From Mycobacterium sp. ST-F2 (GTDB lineage Bacteria; Actinomycetota; Actinomycetes; Mycobacteriales; Mycobacteriaceae): a stretch of DNA of 64,000 bases. The DNA is taken from NCBI RefSeq assembly GCF_001905655.1, contig NZ_JMHT01000053.1, positions 1 to 64,000 on the forward strand, written 5' to 3'. Both the position numbers and the translations under genes were made by a program. Of the stretch, positions 18,214 through 27,634 are shown piece by piece. Under the pieces are notes generated by a model. It ran no database searches and was not told where the DNA came from. It was given only the letters and a program-made list of their open reading frames with translations. How positions within the stretch are numbered: the stretch's first letter is position 1; each line of letters opens with the position of its first letter.

Positions 18214-20193
18214 ATGGCCGGAACCCCGTTTGACGATCTCGACGCCTACTTCGCATTGCCCCGGGTATCCGGGCTCGCCGTCTCTCCGGACGGCCGTCGC
18301 GTCATCACGATGATCAGCGAGCTGAACGACAAGGGCACCGAATTTGTCACCGCGGCTTGGGAGGTCGACCCCGTAGGTCAGCGGGCTGCCCGCCGGCTGA
18401 CCTACGGCGCCAAAGGGGAGTCGCAGCCGACGTTCACCGCGGCGGGCGACCTGCTGTTCGTCGCGGCACGAGCCGCCGATTCCGACGACGATCCACCCGC
18501 CGCCCTCTGGCAGCTGCCGGCGAATGGTGGTGAAGCGCAACGGATTCTCGAGCTTCCGGGCGGCGTCAGCGGGGTGCACACCGCCCGCTCGGCCGACGTC
18601 GTGCTGGTCACGGCACCGATGCTCCCGTCGGCCGGATCGCCCGACGACGACAAGCGACTGCGCACCTTGCGCAAAGACAAGAAGGTGTCGGCGATCCTGC
18701 ACACCGGCTACCCGGTGCGGCACTGGGATCACGACCTGGGCCCGGATCATGCGCACCTGCTTCGTGTCGAATCCGGTGCGGCCCATGACATCACGCCGCA
18801 GCCGGGGATGGCGCTCAACGAGGCCACGGTCGCCGTCAGCGCCGACGGGACCTTCGCCGTCGTGTCCTGGGAGGTACCCGCGCCCGGGGCGGCGCTGCGC
18901 AGCGTGCTGGTCCGCATCGACATCGGCACCGGCGAGCGCGCGGTCATCGCCGACGATGCGGACGCGGACCTGGGGAGCCCGGCGATCTCGCCCGACGGCA
19001 CGACTGTCGCGTTCCTCCGGGAGACGCACTCGACGCCGACGCAGGCACCACGGATCACCTTGTGCCGTCAGACCTTTGGCGGAGAACTCGTGGAGCTCAC
19101 CGCGGCGTGGGATCGCTGGCCGACATCGGTGGCGTGGTCACACGACGGCCAGACGCTGCTGGTGACCGCGGACGACAACGGCCGCGCACCGATCTTCGCC
19201 GTCGACCCGGACAGTGGCGCGGTGACTCGCCTGACCGACGACGATTTCGCGTACGGCGATGTCCGACCTGTCGCGGGTGGCGCGCTCTATGCCCTGCGCA
19301 GCAACTATCTGACCCCGCCACATCCGGTCCGGGTCGACGCCGACGGATCCGTCACCGTGCTTCCGTGCATCGAATTTCCCGAATTACCAGGTGAATTGGT
19401 CGAGCTGACGGCAACCGCGGACGACGGCACGCCCGTCCGTTCGTGGCTGACACTGCCGGCAGGTGACACTCCCGCACCGCTGCTGCTGTGGGTGCACGGC
19501 GGACCGCTGGGGAGCTGGAACACCTGGCATTGGCGGTGGAATCCGTGGCTGCTCACCGCACTCGGCTACGCGGTGCTGATGCCGGACCCGGCACTGTCCA
19601 CCGGATACGGTCAGGACTTCATTCAACGTGGCTGGGGTGCTTGGGGTTTCGCGCCGTACACCGACCTGATGGCGGCCGTCAACGCGGCCTGCGCCCACCC
19701 GCGGATCGACGCCGGCCGCATCGCGGCCATGGGTGGCTCGTTCGGTGGCTACATGGCCAACTGGATCGCCGGACACACAGACCGGTTCGCCGCGATCGTC
19801 ACCCACGCCAGCCTGTGGGCGCTGGACCAGTTCGGGCCGACCACCGACGGCGCCTACTGGTGGGCACGCGAGATGACATCCGAGATGGCCGAACGCAATT
19901 CGCCGCACCGCCACGTCGAGAACATCACGACCCCGATGCTGGTGATCCACGGCGACAAGGACTATCGCGTCCCGATCGGAGAGGGGCTGCGGCTGTGGAA
20001 CGACCTGCTGACCCGGTCGGGCCTGCCCGCCGACGACACCGGTGGCACCGTGCACCGGTACCTCTACTACCCGTCGGAAGGGCACTGGATCGCCGCGCCG
20101 CAACACGCCAAGATCTGGTACCAGGTGGTGACGGCGTTCCTGTCCGAGCATGTGCGGGAGGAGCACATCGACCTGCCGGAGACCCTCGGCTGA
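18214..20193 (+). CDS. S9 family prolyl oligopeptidase / acylaminoacyl peptidase
   Basis: A 659-residue cytoplasmic-type serine peptidase. Residues 1-400 form a propeller-like N-terminal domain with repeats such as GLAVSPDGRRV, AVSADGTFAVVSW, AISPDGTTVAFLR and AWSHDGQTLLVT. The C-terminal alpha/beta-hydrolase domain begins near LLLWVHGGPLGSWN and has the nucleophile in GGSFGGYMANW, the Asp in HGDKDYRVP and the His in PSEGHWI. I chose ATG 18214 (MAGTPFDDLDAYF). In-frame starts at 18172 or further upstream would add residues that run back into the inverted repeat. Substrates are probably short peptides. It is not part of the conserved M. tuberculosis order as I recall it. Confidence 0.9.
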   Translation: MAGTPFDDLDAYFALPRVSGLAVSPDGRRVITMISELNDKGTEFVTAAWEVDPVGQRAARRLTYGAKGESQPTFTAAGDLLFVAARAADSDDDPPAALWQLPANGGEAQRILELPGGVSGVHTARSADVVLVTAPMLPSAGSPDDDKRLRTLRKDKKVSAILHTGYPVRHWDHDLGPDHAHLLRVESGAAHDITPQPGMALNEATVAVSADGTFAVVSWEVPAPGAALRSVLVRIDIGTGERAVIADDADADLGSPAISPDGTTVAFLRETHSTPTQAPRITLCRQTFGGELVELTAAWDRWPTSVAWSHDGQTLLVTADDNGRAPIFAVDPDSGAVTRLTDDDFAYGDVRPVAGGALYALRSNYLTPPHPVRVDADGSVTVLPCIEFPELPGELVELTATADDGTPVRSWLTLPAGDTPAPLLLWVHGGPLGSWNTWHWRWNPWLLTALGYAVLMPDPALSTGYGQDFIQRGWGAWGFAPYTDLMAAVNAACAHPRIDAGRIAAMGGSFGGYMANWIAGHTDRFAAIVTHASLWALDQFGPTTDGAYWWAREMTSEMAERNSPHRHVENITTPMLVIHGDKDYRVPIGEGLRLWNDLLTRSGLPADDTGGTVHRYLYYPSEGHWIAAPQHAKIWYQVVTAFLSEHVREEHIDLPETLG

Positions 20194-20198
20194 GTCTG

Positions 20199-20251
20199 AT
20201 TTGCCGCACTCCTCATCGCGGCTCGTTCCTCGCCGCTTGATCGTCGTACGG
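20199..20251 (+). repeat. Dispersed intergenic repeat, copy lacking the central hairpin
   Basis: The core CATCGCGGCTCGTTCCTCGC and the following CGCTTGATCGTCGT match the reverse complement of 48462-48498 at 33 of 34 positions. This copy lacks the hairpin insert present in the 48-kb copy. Confidence 0.75.
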
Positions 20252-20264
20252 CTAGGTTGGCAGC

Positions 20265-21524
20265 ATGACCGCACCGCAGCGCGAATTCGACATCGTTCTC
20301 TATGGCGCCACCGGCTTCGTCGGGAAGCTCACCGCCCAATATCTGGCCCAGCACGGCGGACCGGCGCGGATCGCGCTGGCCGGCCGCTCGATGGACAAGC
20401 TGGCCGCGGTTCGCGACTCGCTCGGCGCGGCTGGACAGGGCTGGGGACTGATCCAGGCCGACGCCTCATCGCAGCAGAGTCTTGATGCCATGGCGGAACG
20501 GACCCGGGTGGTCGTCACGACCGTCGGGCCGTACCTCAAATACGGGCTGCCGCTGGTGGCGGCGTGCGCCGCCGCCGGCACCGACTACGCCGACCTCACC
20601 GGCGAGAGCCTGTTCATCCGCCAGAGCATCGACCTGTTCCACAAGCAGGCCGCCGACACGGGCGCCCGCATCGTGCACTCCTGCGGATTCGATTCCATCC
20701 CTTCGGATCTCACCGTCTACGCGTTGTACAAGGCCGCCCAGGCCGACGGCGCCGGCGAGCTCACCGACACCGACTACGTGCTGCGCGGATTCTCCGGCGG
20801 CGTGTCCGGTGGCACGGTCGCCTCGATGCTCGAGCTGTTCACATTGACGTCCGGTGACGAGGAATTACGCCGGACCATGCTGGATCCCTACACACTGACC
20901 ACTGATCGCGGCGCCGAGCCCGACCTCGGCCACCAGACCGACACCCCATGGCGGCGCGGCCGGGACATCGCCCCGGAACTCGCCGGGACCTGGACCGGTG
21001 CCTTCGTGATGGCAGTGGCGAACACCCGCATCGTGCGGCGCAGCAATGCGCTCCTGGACTGGGAATACGGCCGCCGGTTGCGGTACGCGGAGCACATGAG
21101 CCTGGGGTCGTCGCCCATCGCGCCGGTGGCCTCGGCGCTGGGCACCGCCGCCAACGCGGCTGTCATGAGCCTCGGCAGTCGCTTCTTCAACAAGCTGCCC
21201 CGCGGCCTGATCGAGCGGGTGGTGCCGAAGCCCGGTACCGGGCCCAGCGAGCAGGCCCGCGACAAGGGGTATTACCGCGTCGAGACCTATACCCGGACCA
21301 CGACAGGTGCCCGGTACCGCTCCGTCATGGCCCAGCAGGGTGATCCGGGCTACAAGGCCACCGCGGTGCTGCTCGGGGAGAGCGGGCTGGCCCTGGCCCT
21401 CGACCGCGATCGACTGTCGGACTTGAAGGGCGTCCTGACGCCGGCCGCGGCGATGGGCGACGTGCTTCTGACCCGGCTGCCGGCCGCCGGCGTCACGTTC
21501 GAAACCGAGGCGCTGGGGCGCTGA
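20265..21524 (+). CDS. Saccharopine dehydrogenase-like / trans-acting enoyl reductase family protein
   Basis: A 419-residue NAD(P)-dependent oxidoreductase of the family of M. tuberculosis Rv2449c. The N-terminal Rossmann motif is DIVLYGATGFVGKLTAQYL (residues 9-27), followed by ALAGRSMDKL and VVTTVGPYLKYG, and the family stretch YADLTGE with CGFDSIPSDL. Relatives include the trans enoyl reductase for phthiocerol and phenolglycolipid synthesis, so a lipid-linked reduction is plausible, but the substrate is unknown. The place next to rpf and valS agrees with Rv2449c. Confidence 0.88.
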   Translation: MTAPQREFDIVLYGATGFVGKLTAQYLAQHGGPARIALAGRSMDKLAAVRDSLGAAGQGWGLIQADASSQQSLDAMAERTRVVVTTVGPYLKYGLPLVAACAAAGTDYADLTGESLFIRQSIDLFHKQAADTGARIVHSCGFDSIPSDLTVYALYKAAQADGAGELTDTDYVLRGFSGGVSGGTVASMLELFTLTSGDEELRRTMLDPYTLTTDRGAEPDLGHQTDTPWRRGRDIAPELAGTWTGAFVMAVANTRIVRRSNALLDWEYGRRLRYAEHMSLGSSPIAPVASALGTAANAAVMSLGSRFFNKLPRGLIERVVPKPGTGPSEQARDKGYYRVETYTRTTTGARYRSVMAQQGDPGYKATAVLLGESGLALALDRDRLSDLKGVLTPAAAMGDVLLTRLPAAGVTFETEALGR

Positions 21525-21622
21525 TTCGCGCAGCAAGCGCCGAAGTGCTGTGTCTCGTCGCCGGCCCGGCTAGTGTCGGCGGCGAGGCGCTTCACACACA
21601 TCGGTGACGAGGGGAACATGCC

Positions 21623-22249
21623 ATGGCTGGTCTTGACGAACTGCTCAATCAGATTCCGACACAAGAGATTGCGGCCAAACTCGGCGCTGATGAAGGGGAG
21701 GTGAACAGCGCCGTACAACAACTGGTGCCACTGCTGCTGGGCGGTGTACAGCAGACCGCGCAGGACCACCCCGATACCGCGGCCGGCCTCGAAAGCGAAG
21801 CCGCCGATCACGCGGCGAGCGGGCTGCTCGACGGCGGCGTCACCGTCGACCAGGTCAACCAGGACCAGGGCGCCGACGCCATCGCGAAGATTTTCGGCGG
21901 CAACGACAGCGGCCAGGTCGCGTCCGTGTTGGCCGGCGGCGGCGCCGGCAACAGTGACCTGATCCAGAAACTGCTGCCGATCCTGGCGCCCATCGTGCTG
22001 GCCTACATCGGCAAGCAGCTCGGCGGCGGGGGAGCATCTACTCCCGCGGCGTCCGGCGGCGGCCTGGGTGACGTCCTGGGCAACATCCTCGGCGGTGCGC
22101 TGGGCGGCAACAACGCCGGCGGCAACACGAACTCCAGCGACAACCCGCTCGGCAGCATTCTGGGCAGCGTCCTCGGCGGCGGTGGCAACCAGGGCGCGGG
22201 CGGCGTGCTCGGCAGTGTCCTGGGCGGGTTGTTCGGCAACAAGAAGTAG
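21623..22249 (+). CDS. DUF937 (YidB-like) protein with Gly/Asn-rich tail
   Basis: A 208-residue protein of unknown function. Residues 1-130 carry the DUF937 helical fold (LDELLNQIP, VQQLVPLLLGGVQQ, SGLLDGG, LIQKLLPILAPIVLAYIGKQL). The C-terminal 75 residues are low-complexity Gly/Asn/Leu repeats of the form LG-x-ILGG-x-LGG. No signal peptide is evident. Related mycobacterial proteins are common and uncharacterised. It lies between the reductase and valS and carries a dispersed repeat just behind it. Confidence 0.8.
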   Translation: MAGLDELLNQIPTQEIAAKLGADEGEVNSAVQQLVPLLLGGVQQTAQDHPDTAAGLESEAADHAASGLLDGGVTVDQVNQDQGADAIAKIFGGNDSGQVASVLAGGGAGNSDLIQKLLPILAPIVLAYIGKQLGGGGASTPAASGGGLGDVLGNILGGALGGNNAGGNTNSSDNPLGSILGSVLGGGGNQGAGGVLGSVLGGLFGNKK

Positions 22250-22278
22250 GTCTGTTCCGTTGGGTTGATCGTGCGTCG

Positions 22279-22329
22279 GCGCAGGAGTTTTGCGAGTGTG
22301 AGGCTGCGTGGACGCACGCTCAACTGGCC
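22279..22329. repeat. Dispersed repeat copy A (hairpin-forming)
   Basis: The stretch TTTTGCGAGTGTGAGGCTGC followed by GTGGACGCACGCTCAAC matches 41816-41862 over about 45 bases with a few mismatches and gaps. Its centre TGCGTG-GA-CGCACG forms a hairpin. It stands 29 bases after the DUF937 stop and may act as a terminator. Confidence 0.6.
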
Positions 22330-22369
22330 ACGTTTACGTCTGCTCACGGGGTTTACCTAGAATTGGCCG

Positions 22370-25039
22370 GTGACTGCCAGCGATACGCCTGATCCCGCGA
22401 CCGTGAATGCGGCCGATGCCCTGCCCAAATCCTGGGATCCGAGCGCGGTAGAAGCTGACATGTACCAGGGCTGGGTCGACGCCGGGTACTTCACCGCCGA
22501 CCCGACCAGCGACAAGCCGCCCTACTCCATCGTGCTGCCGCCGCCGAACGTCACCGGCAGCCTGCACATGGGCCACGCGCTCGACCACACCCTGATGGAC
22601 GCGCTCACCCGTCGGAAGCGCATGCAGGGTTACGAGGTGCTGTGGCTGCCCGGCATGGATCACGCCGGCATCGCGACACAGACCCTGGTCGAGAAGCAGC
22701 TCGCCGCCGAGGGCAAGACCAAGGAAGACTTCGGCCGCGAGGGCTTCGTGGAGAAGGTCTGGGAGTGGAAGCGCGAATCCGGCGGCACCATCGGTGGCCA
22801 GATGCGCCGCCTCGGTGACGGTGTCGACTGGAGCCGCGACCGCTTCACCATGGACGAGGGCCTGTCGCGCGCGGTCCGCACCATCTTCAAGCGGCTGTTC
22901 GACGCCGGCCTGATCTACCGCGCCGAGCGGCTGGTCAACTGGTCGCCGGTGCTGGAGACCGCGATCTCCGACCTCGAGGTCAAGTACGACGACGTCGAGG
23001 GCGAGCTGGTCTCGTTCCGGTACGGCTCGATGAACGACGCCGAGCCGCACCTGGTCGTGGCCACCACGCGACTCGAGACCATGCTCGGTGACACCGCCAT
23101 CGCGGTGCACCCCGACGACGAGCGCTACCGCGCACTGGTCGGCAAGACCCTGCCGCACCCGTTCCTGGACCGCGACATCATCATCGTGGCCGACACGCAC
23201 GTCGACCCCGAATTCGGCACGGGCGCAGTCAAAGTCACGCCGGCCCACGACCCGAACGACTTCGAGATCGGCCTGCGCCACAACCTGGCGATGCCGACGA
23301 TCATGGACACCAAGGGCGCCATCGCCGGTACCGGGACCGAGTTCGACGGCATGGACCGCTTCGAGGCCCGCGTCAAGGTGCGCGAGAAGCTGGCCGCCGA
23401 GGGCCGCATCGTCGCCGAGAAGCGGCCGTACCTGCACAGCGTCGGGCACTCCGAGCGCAGCGGTGAGGCCATCGAGCCGCGGCTGTCCATGCAGTGGTGG
23501 GTCAAGGTGGAGTCGCTGGCCAAGGCTGCCGGTGACGCAGTCCGTAACGGCGACACCGTGATTCACCCGACCAGCCTGGAACCCCGCTGGTTCGCGTGGG
23601 TGGACGACATGCACGACTGGTGCATCTCGCGTCAGCTCTGGTGGGGTCACCGCATCCCGATCTGGCACGGCCCGGACGGCGAAACCGTCTGCGTCGGCCC
23701 GGACGAGGAGCCGCCCGCCGGCTGGGAGCAGGACCCCGACGTGCTCGACACGTGGTTCTCCTCGGCGCTGTGGCCGTTCTCGACCATGGGCTGGCCGGAC
23801 AAGACGCCGGAGCTCGAGAAGTTCTATCCGACAACGGTTCTGGTCACGGGCTACGACATCCTGTTCTTCTGGGTGGCCCGCATGATGATGTTCGGCACCT
23901 TCGTGGCCGACGACCCCGTGCTGGCCGGGGCGAAGGTCCCATTCGAGAACGTGTTCCTGCACGGGCTGATTCGCGATCAGTTCGGGCAGAAGATGAGCAA
24001 GTCGAAGGGCAACGGCATCGACCCGCTGGACTGGGTCGAGATGTTCGGCGCCGACGCGCTGCGCTTCACCCTGGCCCGCGGTGCCAGCCCCGGCGGCGAC
24101 CTGTCCATCGGTGAGGACCACGCCCGCGCGTCCCGTAACTTCGCGACGAAGCTGTTCAACGCAACGCGTTTCGCGATGATGAACGGTGCGGCTCCGGCTG
24201 CGCTGCCGGATGCCGCCGAGCTCACCGACGCCGACCGCTGGATTCTGGGCCGGCTCGAAGAGGTTCGCGCCGAGGTCGACAACACGCTGGAGCGCTACGA
24301 GTTCAGCCGCGCCTGCGAGGCGCTGTACCACTTCGCGTGGGACGAGTTCTGTGACTGGTACCTGGAACTCGCGAAAGCCCAACTGTTCGAAGGTGGTTCG
24401 CGCACCGAGCACACCAAGGCCGTGCTGGCGGCGGTGCTCGACGTGCTGCTCAAGCTGCTGCACCCCGTGATGCCGTTCGTCACCGAGGCGCTGTGGAAGT
24501 CGCTGACCGGTGGCGAGTCGCTCGTCATCGCCGAGTGGCCACAGGCTTCGGGCGTCGAACTCGACCAGGTTTCCGCCGGCCGGATCACCGACATGCAGAA
24601 GCTGATCACCGAGGTCCGCCGATTCCGCAGCGACCAGGGCCTCAACGACCGGCAGAAGGTGCCCGCGCGCCTGGTGGGCATCAGCGACGCCGACCTGGAT
24701 GCCCAGGTGGCCGCCGTGACGTCGCTGGCCTGGCTGACCGAGCCGGCCGGTGACTTCAACCCCTCCGCGTCGGTGGAGGTCCGGTTGTCCAAGGGCACTG
24801 TCGTGGTCGAGGTCGACACCTCGGGCACCGTGGACGTCGCAGCCGAGCGCCGCCGGCTGGAGAAGGACCTGGCCGCCGCACAGAAGGAACTTGCCCAGAC
24901 CGCAGGCAAATTGGGCAACGAGGCGTTCCTCGCGAAGGCGCCCGAGGACGTGGTCGCCAAGATCAAGGCGCGTCAGCAGCTGGCGCAGGAAGAGGTCGAC
25001 CGGATCAATACCCGGCTGGCCGGCTTGCCGTCCGCATGA
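22370..25039 (+). CDS. valS: Valyl-tRNA synthetase
   Basis: An 889-residue class I aminoacyl-tRNA synthetase that charges tRNA-Val. It has the HIGH-type motif [12 protein letters not shown] (about residues 59-70), the editing domain in the middle ([33 protein letters not shown]), the KMSKS motif ([13 protein letters not shown]), an anticodon-binding domain and a C-terminal coiled coil ([21 protein letters not shown]). The start is GTG 22370, with no strong ribosome site. The stop overlaps folC by 4 bases (ATGA), so valS, folC and the next membrane gene form one transcript. Confidence 0.97.
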   Translation: MTASDTPDPATVNAADALPKSWDPSAVEADMYQGWVDAGYFTADPTSDKPPYSIVLPPPNVTGSLHMGHALDHTLMDALTRRKRMQGYEVLWLPGMDHAGIATQTLVEKQLAAEGKTKEDFGREGFVEKVWEWKRESGGTIGGQMRRLGDGVDWSRDRFTMDEGLSRAVRTIFKRLFDAGLIYRAERLVNWSPVLETAISDLEVKYDDVEGELVSFRYGSMNDAEPHLVVATTRLETMLGDTAIAVHPDDERYRALVGKTLPHPFLDRDIIIVADTHVDPEFGTGAVKVTPAHDPNDFEIGLRHNLAMPTIMDTKGAIAGTGTEFDGMDRFEARVKVREKLAAEGRIVAEKRPYLHSVGHSERSGEAIEPRLSMQWWVKVESLAKAAGDAVRNGDTVIHPTSLEPRWFAWVDDMHDWCISRQLWWGHRIPIWHGPDGETVCVGPDEEPPAGWEQDPDVLDTWFSSALWPFSTMGWPDKTPELEKFYPTTVLVTGYDILFFWVARMMMFGTFVADDPVLAGAKVPFENVFLHGLIRDQFGQKMSKSKGNGIDPLDWVEMFGADALRFTLARGASPGGDLSIGEDHARASRNFATKLFNATRFAMMNGAAPAALPDAAELTDADRWILGRLEEVRAEVDNTLERYEFSRACEALYHFAWDEFCDWYLELAKAQLFEGGSRTEHTKAVLAAVLDVLLKLLHPVMPFVTEALWKSLTGGESLVIAEWPQASGVELDQVSAGRITDMQKLITEVRRFRSDQGLNDRQKVPARLVGISDADLDAQVAAVTSLAWLTEPAGDFNPSASVEVRLSKGTVVVEVDTSGTVDVAAERRRLEKDLAAAQKELAQTAGKLGNEAFLAKAPEDVVAKIKARQQLAQEEVDRINTRLAGLPSA

Positions 25040-26472
25040 GCACCCCTACGCCCGACGAGATTGCCGAACTGCTGCAGGTCGAGTATCTGCTCGACCAGCG
25101 GTGGCCGGAAACCAAGATCGAGCCGAGCACGGTGCGCATCGAGGCGCTGCTGGAGATGCTCGGCTCGCCGCAACGCGGCTACCCGAGCATCCACGTGGCC
25201 GGCACCAACGGCAAGACCTCGGTCACCCGCATGATCGACGCGCTGCTGACAGCGTTTTCGCGGCGCACCGGCCGCACCACCAGCCCGCACCTGCAGGCCG
25301 CCACCGAACGCATCGCGATCGACGGAAAGCCCATCAGCCCAGCGCAATACGTCGCCACGTACGCCGAGATCGAGCCGTTCGTGGAGATCGTCGACCGGCA
25401 GTCCGAAGCCGGTGAACTCGGGGAGCCCGGACCCAAGATGAGCAAGTTCGAGGTGCTCACCGCCATGGCGTTCGCGGCGTTCGCCGACGCGCCGGTGGAC
25501 GTCGCCGTCATCGAAACCGGGCTGGGCGGACGGTGGGATGCCACCAACGTCGTCGACGCCCCGGTCGCCGTCATCACCCCGATCGGCCTGGATCACACCG
25601 ACTATCTCGGTGACACCATCGCCGCCATCGCGGGGGAGAAGGCCGGCATCATCGCCCGCCAGCAGCCCGACCTGGTGCCCGCCGGCACCGATCCCAGCAC
25701 CGTCGCGGTGATCGCCCGCCAGCCGGCCGAGGCCATGGAAGTGCTGATGGCACAGGCGGTTACGGCCGACGCCGCGGTGGCGCGCGAGGACTCCGAGTTC
25801 GCCGTCCGCGGCCGGCAGGTCGCCGTCGGTGGGCAGCTGCTGGAACTGCAGGGCCTCGGTGGCATCTACACCGACATCTTCCTGCCGCTGCACGGCGAGC
25901 ATCAGGCGCACAACGCCGTCCTGGCGCTGGCCGCGGTGGAGGCGTTCTTCGGCGCCGGCGCGGACCGTCAGCTCGACGTCGACACCGTGCGTGAGGGCTT
26001 CGCATCGGTGACCAACCCCGGCCGGCTGGAGCGGATGCGCAGTGCCCCAACGGTGTTCATCGACGCCGCGCACAACCCGGCCGGTGCCGCCGCCCTCGCC
26101 GACGCGCTGGACACCGAGTTCGAATTCCGGTTCCTGGTCGGCGTCATCTCCGTCATGGCGGACAAGGACGTGGCCGGCATCCTGGCCGCGCTCGAGCCGG
26201 CGTTCGACCTCGTGGTCGTGACGAACAACGGCTCGCCACGGGCCATGGACACCGACACCCTGGCGTCGCTGGCAGAGGAGACCTTCGGCCCGGAGCGCGT
26301 CATCACCGCTCCGAACCTGCCCGACGCCATCGAGGCGGCGACCGCGTTGGTGGAGGAGTCGGGCAACGACTACGGCTCGTCCGACGGCTTCTCGGGTGCG
26401 GGCATGGTGATCACGGGCTCGGTCGTGACGGCCGGCGCGGCGCGCACGCTGTTCGGAAAGGACCCGGCATGA
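25036..26472 (+). CDS. folC: Folylpolyglutamate synthase / dihydrofolate synthase
   Basis: A 478-residue ATP-dependent Mur-ligase-like enzyme that adds glutamate to dihydropteroate and folates. The P loop is [15 protein letters not shown] (about residues 53-67). Other family marks are [29 protein letters not shown] and [12 protein letters not shown]. It overlaps valS upstream and the DUF4233 gene downstream by 4 bases each, the usual mycobacterial arrangement. Confidence 0.96.
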   Translation: MSTPTPDEIAELLQVEYLLDQRWPETKIEPSTVRIEALLEMLGSPQRGYPSIHVAGTNGKTSVTRMIDALLTAFSRRTGRTTSPHLQAATERIAIDGKPISPAQYVATYAEIEPFVEIVDRQSEAGELGEPGPKMSKFEVLTAMAFAAFADAPVDVAVIETGLGGRWDATNVVDAPVAVITPIGLDHTDYLGDTIAAIAGEKAGIIARQQPDLVPAGTDPSTVAVIARQPAEAMEVLMAQAVTADAAVAREDSEFAVRGRQVAVGGQLLELQGLGGIYTDIFLPLHGEHQAHNAVLALAAVEAFFGAGADRQLDVDTVREGFASVTNPGRLERMRSAPTVFIDAAHNPAGAAALADALDTEFEFRFLVGVISVMADKDVAGILAALEPAFDLVVVTNNGSPRAMDTDTLASLAEETFGPERVITAPNLPDAIEAATALVEESGNDYGSSDGFSGAGMVITGSVVTAGAARTLFGKDPA

Positions 26473-26834
26473 CGGCCCCCGACCCCTGGAAGAGCTTCCG
26501 CGGCGTGATGGCCGGCACCCTGATCCTGGAAGTGATCGTGGTGCTGCTGGCGCTGCCCGTGGTGTCGGTGTTCCACGGCGGCCTGACGCCGCTCAGCGGC
26601 GGCTACCTCATCGGCATGGCGATCGTGCTGGGCCTGATGTCCGGGATGCAGGGCCGATCCTGGGCGCTGTGGGCCAACATCGGGGTTCAGTTCGTGCTGA
26701 TCGCGGGGGCGTTCATCGACGTCACCATCGGCATCGTCGGCATCATCTTCCTGCTCGTGTGGCTGCTGATCCTGTATCTGAAGTCCGAGGTCAAGCGCCG
26801 CCAGGACCGCGGCCTGCTGCCCGGTCAGCAGTGA
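26469..26834 (+). CDS. DUF4233 integral membrane protein
   Basis: A 121-residue protein with four predicted membrane segments: about residues 14-36 ([17 protein letters not shown]), 43-60, 65-85 and 88-107 ([18 protein letters not shown]). A positively charged C-terminus follows ([11 protein letters not shown]). It is always found between folC and ndk in mycobacteria as I recall, corresponding to Rv2446c. The function is unknown. It overlaps folC by 4 bases. Confidence 0.88.
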   Translation: MTAPDPWKSFRGVMAGTLILEVIVVLLALPVVSVFHGGLTPLSGGYLIGMAIVLGLMSGMQGRSWALWANIGVQFVLIAGAFIDVTIGIVGIIFLLVWLLILYLKSEVKRRQDRGLLPGQQ

Positions 26835-26883
26835 TTTCCGCCCGAATCGCAGGACTCGGTTACTGACTAGTACGCTGTCCGCC

Positions 26884-27294
26884 GTGACTGAGCAGACCCT
26901 TGTTTTGATCAAGCCCGACGGCGTCAAGCGCAACCTGATCGGCGAAATCATCAGCCGGATCGAGCGCAAGGGCCTGACCTTTGCTGCACTCGAGCTGAAG
27001 ACCGTCAGCGTGGAGCTGGCGACCAAGCACTACGCCGAGCACGAGGGCAAGCCCTTCTTCGGTGACCTGCTGGAATTCATCACCTCCGGCCCCGTTGTGG
27101 CCGCCATCGTCGAGGGCCCCCGCGCCGTCGCCGCCTTCCGGCAGATCGCCGGCGGCACCGATCCGGTGGAGAAGGCCGCGACCGGCACCATTCGCGGTGA
27201 CCTGGCCCTGATCACCCAGGACAACCTGGTGCACGGCTCGGATTCCCCCGAGTCCGCGGCCCGCGAAATCGCCCTGTGGTTTCCCGCCGGCTGA
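26884..27294 (+). CDS. ndk: Nucleoside diphosphate kinase
   Basis: A 136-residue enzyme that transfers phosphate from ATP to other nucleoside diphosphates through a phospho-His. The N-terminal strand [16 protein letters not shown] and the active-site His in [16 protein letters not shown] are present. The length is typical. The start is GTG 26884. It stands 49 bases after the DUF4233 gene and has its own terminator. Confidence 0.97.
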   Translation: MTEQTLVLIKPDGVKRNLIGEIISRIERKGLTFAALELKTVSVELATKHYAEHEGKPFFGDLLEFITSGPVVAAIVEGPRAVAAFRQIAGGTDPVEKAATGTIRGDLALITQDNLVHGSDSPESAAREIALWFPAG

Positions 27295-27327
27295 GCCGGC
27301 AATTGGACCTGGTAATTGACACTGTGG

Positions 27328-27354
27328 GCCGCCGGTAGCTGAGCTACCGGCGGC
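27328..27354 (+). terminator. ndk terminator hairpin
   Basis: A perfect 12-bp stem (GCCGCCGGTAGC with GCTACCGGCGGC) surrounds a very short loop. No T tract follows, as in many mycobacterial terminators. Confidence 0.7.
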
Positions 27355-27383
27355 ACCTCGTCGGAGATTGGCCGACGATGTGG

Positions 27384-27634
27384 GATACTGGCCTACGGGT
27401 GACCTGCTTCATACCAGGAGCGGACGCCCGGATGAAGACTTAGACGACGCGACCACCCGGAGAAATCCAGGTGCGGCGCCGACCGTCCAGCCATCATTCA
27501 GCCAGGCACCGAGGGCTCCCCGTGGGCCGCTAGGTGCGAGACCACAACAATCTCGGGAGAAGTTCCCCGAGCCAATACAAGAAGCCCTCGCGTGGCCGCG
27601 TCGCACGACGCGCCCGGGGGCTTGAGGAGAATAC
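27384..27634 (+). promoter_or_regulatory. rne: rne promoter and long 5' untranslated leader
   Basis: GATACT at 27384-27389 is a plausible -10 box. Transcription from about 27396 would leave a leader near 240 bases before the GTG start of rne, in line with the long rne leaders known in mycobacteria. The leader has several short GC-rich stems and ends with the strong ribosome site GAGGAGA at 27624-27630. Autoregulation through the leader is known for enteric rne but is only inference here. Confidence 0.45.
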